Shown: positions 59,094-64,000 of the stretch, in pieces
Layout of the letters: each line of letters starts with the position of its first letter
How positions within the stretch are numbered: position 1 is the first letter of the stretch
Source: Deltaproteobacteria bacterium
GTDB taxonomy: Bacteria > Myxococcota_A > Polyangia > Nannocystales > Nannocystaceae
Reading direction: 5' to 3'
DNA length: 64,000 bases
Assembly (NCBI GenBank): GCA_016709225.1
Contig: JADJEE010000002.1
Span: 2,170,001-2,234,000, forward strand
Notes under the pieces: generated by a model
What the model saw: only the letters and a program-made list of their open reading frames with translations
Databases searched by the model: none
Told to the model about the DNA's origin: nothing
Program-made: the position numbers and the translations under genes

Positions 59094-61204
59094 CCTCTCG
59101 CGCGCGAACCATGCCCGGGCGCGCCGATGTCGTGCTCGCCTTCGTCGGCGTCGCCGCGATTGCGACCGCGCTCGAGCTGCCGCTGCGTGGCGCCGGCGTG
59201 CACGCGATCGCGGTCGGGCTCGGCGGCGCGGTCGCGTGGGCGAGCGTGCATGGCCTCATCTGGCTTGGGCTACTGCGGCTGCTCGCCGGTCTGCGCGCGC
59301 GCGGCCGCGTCGCGATGCTGACCCTGATCGCGCTCGCAATCGCGGCGTGGCTATCGCTCGAGCTGGCCGCGTTCGCGCGGCTCGGTACGCGCAACGCCGG
59401 CCTCGCGTGGTTGGCGATCGCGGGTAGCCTCGGCGCGGGCGGGCTCGCCGGCGCGATCGCGTGGTGGTGGGCACCGCAGGCCGACGGCGCGCCGCGCTTC
59501 GTCGACGCGACACCCGAGCGGCGACGTCTGGTGCTCGCAGCGCAGCTGCTCGGCGCGGTCGCGGCCAGTGTCGCCGATCGCCTGCTGTTTGCCGGCCTCC
59601 ACCCCGCCGCGCACACCGTGCTGCGTGCGACGGCGCTCGCGCTGGTCGCATTCGCCGCGGCCGCCGGTTGGCGCGGACGCATCGCGGCGCCCGTCGACGC
59701 GCGACTGGTCGCGCTCGCGTTGCTGATCGGCGCCACGCCGTTTGCGACGCTGTCGTCCGGCACGGCCGAGCTCCAGGCGGTGTGGGCCACACCGTGGGCC
59801 GACGAGGGCATCGCGATGTTGCGCCGCGCCACCGACTTCGACGGCGATGGTCACTCCGGCTGGCTCGGCGGCGGCGACTGTGCGCCCTTCGATCCCGAGG
59901 TGCATCCTTCCGCGGTCGAGATCCCCGGCAACGGCGTCGACGACAACTGCAGCGACGGCGACGCGATCGCCGACGTGTTCGACCTCGCCGCCGTCGCGGT
60001 CCCCACCGCAGCCTCGCCCAAGAGCGTGCTGCTCGTGACGATCGAGACCCTGCGGGCCGACCACACCAGCCTCTACGGCTACACGCGCGAGACCACGCCG
60101 GCGCTCGAGCGCTGGGCCCGCGACGCGCGGGTCTACGAGCGCGCGTTCACGGCGGGTGCGTGGACCAGCATCGCGATCCCCACGCTGCTGCGCGGTGTGA
60201 ACGCCCGCCGTCTGCCCTGGCAGCCCTACGCCGAAACCAACCGCGGGCGACTGTTCGCCCGCGACGAGCCCATCGCCCTCGATCCCGGCGAGCAGGGTGT
60301 GCAGACCTTCTTGCTGCCCGACGGCGGTGCACCGCCGCTGTCGTGGTGGCTGCGGCGGCGCGGCATGGTGACCGCAGCGGTGGTCGACGATCGCTTCTCC
60401 GAGCTGCTCGATCCCTCGCTCGGTACCGACCTCGGCTTCGATCGCTTCGTCGACGCCGACGCGATCCGCGGCCGCGATCCCGATGACCTCGTGGTCGACC
60501 TCGCGATCGAGACCCTCGCCTCGTTGCCGGCCGACCGCCCGTTCTTCCTGTGGGTGCACCTGTTCGGCCCCCACTCGCCCAACACCGAGCACGCCGACGT
60601 GCCCCGCTTCGGTGATGACCTCGTGGCCGGCTACGACCACGAGATCCGCTTCGTCGATGCCCAGCTCGATCGCCTCCTGCGGGCCGCGACCGAGCGCACG
60701 CCCGCGCTGGTGTGGGTCGTCACCGCCGACCACGGCGAGTCGCTGCAGGCCAACGACCGCATGCACGGTTTCGACCTCGGCCGCGGCGTCATCCAGGTGC
60801 CGCTCGTGATCGGCGGCACCGGCCTACCCGCCGGCCGCGAGCCCGCGGTGGTCAGCACGCTCGATCTGGTGCCGACCATCCTCGCACAGACGCAGACCCC
60901 GGCGCCGGGCTATCTCGATGGCCTCGACCTCGCGGGCGCGCCGATCCCCGGCGATCGCCGCGTCTTCGTCGACACCTGGCACCGCAGCTTCGATGGTGCG
61001 GTGCTCTTCGATCAGGCCGGCCTCACCGACGGCACCCGCGAGCTGGTGCTCGAGCGCACCAAGCAGGCCTTGGGCCTGCTCGACCTGCAGCGACCCGAGA
61101 CGCCACCCCAGGCCGTGGCCGCACAGATCGACCCCACGGCATGGACCGAGCAGCTGCGGCGCTACGTCGACGCGCCACCGCTGCAGGTCGTCGGCATCGA
61201 CTGA
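59090..61204 (+). CDS. Membrane sulfatase/alkaline-phosphatase-superfamily protein with an embedded MopE motif
   Basis: This encodes 704 residues beginning with GTG overlapping the kinase stop (GTGA); an ATG at 59111 is an alternative. Five to seven hydrophobic segments fill residues 10-245. Residues about 249-290 are a MopE-type metal-binding motif (DFDGDGHSGWLGGGDC, EIPGNGVDDNCSDGD). The hydrolase domain runs from about 313: VTIETLRADHTSLYGYTRETTP, AGAWTSIAIPTLLRG, FFLWVHLFGPHSPN and VVTADHGESL. The first metal ligand is usually Asp (I-D-T-L-R-A-D), but here it is Glu319. The nucleophile region has no C-x-P-x-R, so no formylglycine is expected; Thr359 or Ser360 may serve. It is perhaps a phosphoglycerol-transferase- or phosphoethanolamine-like enzyme acting outside the membrane. 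The substrate is unknown. Confidence 0.85.
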   Translation: MTSRARTMPGRADVVLAFVGVAAIATALELPLRGAGVHAIAVGLGGAVAWASVHGLIWLGLLRLLAGLRARGRVAMLTLIALAIAAWLSLELAAFARLGTRNAGLAWLAIAGSLGAGGLAGAIAWWWAPQADGAPRFVDATPERRRLVLAAQLLGAVAASVADRLLFAGLHPAAHTVLRATALALVAFAAAAGWRGRIAAPVDARLVALALLIGATPFATLSSGTAELQAVWATPWADEGIAMLRRATDFDGDGHSGWLGGGDCAPFDPEVHPSAVEIPGNGVDDNCSDGDAIADVFDLAAVAVPTAASPKSVLLVTIETLRADHTSLYGYTRETTPALERWARDARVYERAFTAGAWTSIAIPTLLRGVNARRLPWQPYAETNRGRLFARDEPIALDPGEQGVQTFLLPDGGAPPLSWWLRRRGMVTAAVVDDRFSELLDPSLGTDLGFDRFVDADAIRGRDPDDLVVDLAIETLASLPADRPFFLWVHLFGPHSPNTEHADVPRFGDDLVAGYDHEIRFVDAQLDRLLRAATERTPALVWVVTADHGESLQANDRMHGFDLGRGVIQVPLVIGGTGLPAGREPAVVSTLDLVPTILAQTQTPAPGYLDGLDLAGAPIPGDRRVFVDTWHRSFDGAVLFDQAGLTDGTRELVLERTKQALGLLDLQRPETPPQAVAAQIDPTAWTEQLRRYVDAPPLQVVGID

Positions 61205-61211
61205 TTCGCGA

Positions 61212-61603
61212 TCAACAAGTCAGCTTGCCGGTGCAGGCCATCAGCGCGGCCGGATCGAGCTGGCTCGGGTCGCAGCTCCACGCATCGGCCACACAGTCGA
61301 AGTAGGGCGCCAGATCGCACGCGTACGAGCCGTAGCTGGAGCACGGCAGCGCAGTCGAGACATCGATGCCGCCGTCGCACTTCAGCTCCGCGGCCAGGTC
61401 TTCGCACGCGCCGACATTGTCGACCGCACCACCGTCATCGCCCGCGGCCGCGCCACCATCGCCAGCACCGTTGCCCGCTGGCATCATGCCGGCGGTGTTC
61501 GAGCTCTTCTCTCGCTGTCGTCGTCGTTGCAGGCGGTGGTGAAGAGGCAGGACACGGTGAGCAGCATCGCGATGCCGCGGGGAAGGATCGTGGTGATCGT
61601 CAT
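61212..61603 (-). pseudogene. Frameshifted small Cys-rich lipoprotein
   Basis: Two frames together encode one lipoprotein. From the ATG at 61603 the first frame gives a signal and lipobox (MLLTVSCLFTTAC) followed by NDDDSE, and then stops at 61484. The second frame picks up as KSSNTAGMMPAGNGAGDGG, continues with a Gly/Asp-rich linker and eight cysteines (CEDLAAELKC, CSSYGSYAC, FDC, WSC, MACTGKLTC) and ends at 61212. The break falls in a short GA-rich run (AGCGAGAGAAGAGC on the minus strand); removing one GA restores a single frame. It may be a true pseudogene, a contingency repeat or a sequence error. It lies directly downstream of, and convergent with, the sulfatase-like gene. Confidence 0.72.
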
Positions 61604-61676
61604 GATGCCGGGCGCCGTGTACACGACGCGTGCCCACGACGCGGCGCGTGATTCCGCCGTCTTCACGCGACCGCAA

Positions 61677-61728
61677 GGGTGGCCAGGGTGGCCCGTTGGC
61701 CGGCCCACTTGGCCGGATCGGGCCACCC
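61677..61728. promoter_or_regulatory. Cluster of direct and inverted repeats, candidate operator of the downstream pair
   Basis: Two adjacent direct copies of gggtggcc (61677-61684 and 61686-61693) are followed by an inverted copy, gggccaccc (61720-61728), matching gggtggccc at 61686-61694. The spacer holds two ttggccgg copies 13 bases apart (61696 and 61709). It lies in the divergent gap about 70 bases upstream of the antitoxin-like gene. Such repeats fit autoregulation by an antitoxin, but no regulator binding is shown. Confidence 0.45.
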
Positions 61729-61775
61729 GCACCGACGCCATGCGACCCCACCGCTCGAAAGCGAACCGCGCGTGC

Positions 61776-61781
61776 TAGGCT
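61776..61781 (+). promoter_or_regulatory. Candidate -10 element of the antitoxin/nucleotidyltransferase pair
   Basis: TAGGCT lies 13 bases before the chosen TTG start and about 50 bases after the repeat cluster at 61677-61728, a reasonable layout for an operator overlapping or flanking a promoter. Confidence 0.3.
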
Positions 61782-61794
61782 GCCGTCGACCGCC

Positions 61795-61974
61795 TTGTCC
61801 GCACCACCGACAGCGCCGACCACGACGCCAGAGCAGCGCCTGCAGACCGCTCTCCGGCTCTACTGGTCGGCGCGCGCGTTCAAGGCAGCGGCCCTGCGCG
61901 CGGTACACCCTGACTGGTCCGAGCAGGCCATCGCAGCGGCCGTCCGCGAGGCCTTCTTGTTCCGACATGGATGA
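61795..61974 (+). CDS. Small antitoxin-like protein (Rv0078B-related type)
   Basis: This encodes 59 residues. I chose a TTG at 61795 because no ATG or GTG lies near; the longer frame from 61630 begins inside the repeats and is arginine-rich. The core TALRLYWSARAFKAAALRAVHPDWSEQAIAAAVREAFLFRHG strongly resembles the small Rv0078B-related antitoxin family, whose members have an R-L-Y-x-x-x-x-x-L-K-A-x-x-L-R-x-x-H-P-x-W-S core. It overlaps the nucleotidyltransferase gene by eight bases, an arrangement typical of antitoxin-toxin pairs. A TAGGCT hexamer ends 13 bases before the start and may be the promoter -10. The start codon is uncertain; the C-terminal 45 residues are well supported. Confidence 0.72.
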   Translation: MSAPPTAPTTTPEQRLQTALRLYWSARAFKAAALRAVHPDWSEQAIAAAVREAFLFRHG

Positions 61975-62527
61975 CTTGTTCGCCGTCTTCGTGTCGCGTC
62001 TCGACCAGGCCGGCATCGAGTCGATGATCGTGGGAAGCGTCGCCGCGATGGCCTACGGTGAACCCCGGCTCACGAACGACATCGATCTGGTGGTGACACT
62101 GCAGGTCGCAGAGATCCCCGCCCTCGTGGCCGCCTTCCCGGACGAACTCTTCTACTGCGCACCCGCCGAGGTCGTGCGCGTCGAAATCCTCCGGGGGCAT
62201 CGGGGCCACTTCAACATCATCCATCACGAGACCGGCTTCAGAGCCGACGTCTACATCGCCGGTCGCGACCCGCTTCACCGGTGGGCCATGCAGCGTCGAC
62301 GTCGTCTGCACCTCGGGAGCCAGGCGCTGAGTGTCGCGCCGCCCGAGTATGTCATCGTCCGCAAGCTCGAGTTCTACCGAGAGGGCGGAAGCGAGAAGCA
62401 CGTCCACGACATCCGCCGGATGCTGGAAGCCTCGGGCGCGCAGATCGACACGGAGCAACTGCAGTCGATGATCATCCAGCGCGGGCTCGACGACCTCTGG
62501 GCGCTGGTGCGGGCCGCCACCGACTGA
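61967..62527 (+). CDS. Nucleotidyltransferase-fold protein, putative toxin partner
   Basis: This encodes 186 residues from the ATG at 61967, which overlaps the end of the small upstream gene. The nucleotidyltransferase signature is present: GSVAAMAYGEPRLTNDIDLVV, with G-S and D-x-D, and a third acidic residue in GFRADVYIA. A helical C-terminal part follows (YVIVRKLEFYREGGSEKHVHDIRRML), as in DUF6036/AbiEii-like proteins. Relatives act as toxins that transfer nucleotides to tRNA or proteins, or as uncharacterised NTases. With the small antitoxin-like gene directly upstream, I infer a toxin-antitoxin pair. It converges on the prolyl oligopeptidase gene at 62551. There is no signal peptide, so it should be cytoplasmic. 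Confidence 0.82.
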   Translation: MDDLFAVFVSRLDQAGIESMIVGSVAAMAYGEPRLTNDIDLVVTLQVAEIPALVAAFPDELFYCAPAEVVRVEILRGHRGHFNIIHHETGFRADVYIAGRDPLHRWAMQRRRRLHLGSQALSVAPPEYVIVRKLEFYREGGSEKHVHDIRRMLEASGAQIDTEQLQSMIIQRGLDDLWALVRAATD

Positions 62528-62550
62528 GGCGGCTCGTGCCGTGCGCTACA

Positions 62551-64000
62551 CTACCGTGGCGCGCGTCGCTTGGCCCGACGTCCCCGGCGACGCTCGGGCT
62601 CGCACGGCTTCGCACTCGTGGCCGCGGCAGCCGGCTTCGCGACGACCGGCTTCGCCCCGGCCGCGGGCGTCGGCTTCATCGCGACCTTCGGCTTGGGCTT
62701 GCGCGGGCCCGCGTCCTTCACGTGCTGATCGAACCACGCGGTGGTCTCGGCGATCACGTGCTCGACCGACTCGCGCGCGACGTAGCCGTGGGACTCGAAC
62801 GGCAGCATCACCAATCGCGTGGTGCCACCGACGCCGCGCACCGCCTCGAAGAGCTTCTCCGACTGCAGGGGTACGGTGCCGGGGTTGGCATCGATTTCAC
62901 CGTGGATGATGAGCAGCGGCTCGTCGATGCGCTCGGCATGCACGACCGGTGACAGCTGCAGATACGTCTGCGGGGCCTGGTAGAGGCTGCGTCGCTCGTT
63001 CTGGAAGCCGAACGGCCGCATGGTGTGGTTGTACGCGCCGCTGCGCGCGACGCCGGCGCGGAACAGATCGGTCCAGGCCAGCAGGTTGGCGGTCATCAAG
63101 CCGCCGTGGCTGTGGCCCATCACGCCCACGCGCTCGCGATCGGTGACGCCGAGCTCGACGGCCTTGTCGATCGCGGCCTTGGCGTTGGCCTCCACCTGCG
63201 GCAGGAAGTCGTCGTAGGCGCTCTGCGTGGGCCCGACCACCGGCATCGACACGTTGTCCAGCACAGCGTAGCCCTGCAGCGCGAGGAAGATCGGCGACGG
63301 CCCGACCACCGCGGTGTACTCCTGCGGCGCAGCGTCGACCTGCCCGGCGTGGGACTTGTCGGTGTAGTCGAGCGGGTAGGCCCAGAACACCGTGGGCAGG
63401 CGCGTGCCCGCCTCGTAGCCGGGCGGCAGGTACAGCGTGAACGACAGCGGCACGCCGTCGGCACGCTCGTACTTCACGAGCTTCTTGGTGACCGCGCGCA
63501 GCTGCGGCGTGGGATCTTCGAAGTGGGTCAGCGCCACCGCGGTGCTGCTGCGCACCGCGTCAGCCTTGCCGGGCTTCGCGACCGGGGCCCCGAGCGTCCG
63601 CGTGACGAGGTTGCGCGGCGTGTCCGGCGTCTCGCGCAGCGTCAAGAACGTGCCCGCGACAGGATCGAGCCAACGCACGAAGCGCTCGACGCCCGTCGCA
63701 TCGGAGCGGAACAGTCGCTCGGTCTCCAGCGTCGCGAGGTCGAGGCGATCGAGGAACGGTCGATCGCCCTCGGACGTGGCGCCCTCGCCCACGAGGTAGA
63801 TCGCACCGCGATCGACCTGCACCAACCAGCTGCCATCGGCGCTCACGCGATACACTGGCGCGCCGGGGTCGCCATAGCGGTCGTCGTAGCTGCGATCCCA
63901 CACCGTGCGGGCGGCGGTGGCCGAGCCATCGACCTCGATCAGCTTGGTGAGGAGCCGGTGTCGATCGCGATCGACCTCCGAGACCAGCGCGTGCTTGCCG
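62551..64000 (-). CDS. Prolyl oligopeptidase family (S9) serine peptidase, C-terminal part
   Basis: The frame is open through the right edge (reading GKHALVSEVDRDRHRLL before the first internal ATG at 63903), so this is the C-terminal part; the beta-propeller start lies outside the window. The catalytic domain is complete: LPPGYEAGTRLPTVFWAYP, nucleophile elbow GHSHGGLM, LLIIHGEIDANPGTVP (acidic residue) and MLPFESHGY (His). It resembles peptidases of the S9/DPP4-like group that are often exported. The last 50 residues form a Lys/Pro/Ala-rich tail (AMKPTPAAGAKPVVAKPAAAA...RRRGRRAKRRAPR) that is unusual for the family and strongly basic. It is perhaps a nucleic-acid- or wall-binding tail. It converges on the nucleotidyltransferase gene with 23 bases between. 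Confidence 0.9.
   Translation of the reverse strand, partial: GKHALVSEVDRDRHRLLTKLIEVDGSATAARTVWDRSYDDRYGDPGAPVYRVSADGSWLVQVDRGAIYLVGEGATSEGDRPFLDRLDLATLETERLFRSDATGVERFVRWLDPVAGTFLTLRETPDTPRNLVTRTLGAPVAKPGKADAVRSSTAVALTHFEDPTPQLRAVTKKLVKYERADGVPLSFTLYLPPGYEAGTRLPTVFWAYPLDYTDKSHAGQVDAAPQEYTAVVGPSPIFLALQGYAVLDNVSMPVVGPTQSAYDDFLPQVEANAKAAIDKAVELGVTDRERVGVMGHSHGGLMTANLLAWTDLFRAGVARSGAYNHTMRPFGFQNERRSLYQAPQTYLQLSPVVHAERIDEPLLIIHGEIDANPGTVPLQSEKLFEAVRGVGGTTRLVMLPFESHGYVARESVEHVIAETTAWFDQHVKDAGPRKPKPKVAMKPTPAAGAKPVVAKPAAAATSAKPCEPERRRGRRAKRRAPR

Noticed and set aside
1..64000. rRNA, tRNA, insertion sequences, prophage or integrase genes
   Set aside because: I saw no tRNA-like cloverleaf context, transposase, integrase or structural phage gene in any frame, though small RNAs cannot be excluded by eye.

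Overview
The window is GC-rich (roughly 70%), almost fully coding DNA with no rRNA, tRNA, phage, insertion sequence or CRISPR array that I can see. The gene content points to a myxobacterium, probably of the Nannocystis/Polyangia type. It has several large Ser/Thr kinases fused to TPR tails, many lipoproteins whose lipobox is followed by Ser/Thr/Gly/Asp-rich linkers, FG-GAP, IgGFc-binding and MopE-type surface modules, and repeated PSD/DUF1592-DUF1552 gene sets otherwise typical of Planctomycetes. The genus is an inference; no marker gene is present.

Layout. 1-3487: the tail of a TPR protein and a large soluble protein with a possible transglutaminase-like Cys motif. 3723-11283: two convergent sets of c-type-heme/DUF1552/DUF1501 genes. 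11400-13337: an FG-GAP lipoprotein. 13480-19887 (minus): an operon of a small ELR(E/D)PF-repeat protein, an unknown lipoprotein, a kinase-TPR protein and a divergent creatininase-family lipoprotein. 20100-23758: a Ser/Ala-repeat lipoprotein, a dimethylargininase and a lipoprotein hydrolase. 23910-28982 (minus): a tight operon of a HAD-like pseudoenzyme, a fatty acyl-CoA reductase, an extended SDR and a polysaccharide pyruvyl transferase. 29193-34162: a TPR lipoprotein, a methyltransferase, a PhoD phosphatase and a Tat-exported hydrolase. 34353-37435: a third PSD/DUF1552 pair. 37493-39120: pyrophosphatase and an arginase-family enzyme. 39127-42117: a second kinase-TPR protein.

42165-45996 (minus) is the most interesting region. 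Four overlapping or closely spaced genes encode a small regulatory-fold protein, a LysM plus peptidoglycan-binding protein, an OmpA-like plus peptidoglycan-binding protein, and a protein I read as a GH18-like glycosidase. Together they look like a cell-wall-targeting cargo module. 46162-52598 holds MAPEG, an ADAKPV-repeat lipoprotein, a quinone-oxidoreductase-like enzyme, a small membrane protein, an XRE regulator and a transthyretin-like/zinc-metalloprotease fusion. 52829-61204 has two lipoproteins (one IgGFc-binding) and a kinase-TPR gene overlapping a membrane sulfatase-like gene with an embedded MopE motif. The right end carries a frameshifted lipoprotein, a toxin-antitoxin-like pair with repeats in its promoter region, and a prolyl oligopeptidase that runs off the edge.

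Much of the coding capacity is for envelope, surface and signalling functions, consistent with a predatory, social soil or marine bacterium. Starts were chosen by lipobox or signal position, Shine-Dalgarno sequence and overlap with neighbours; long antisense frames were treated as GC-rich shadows.
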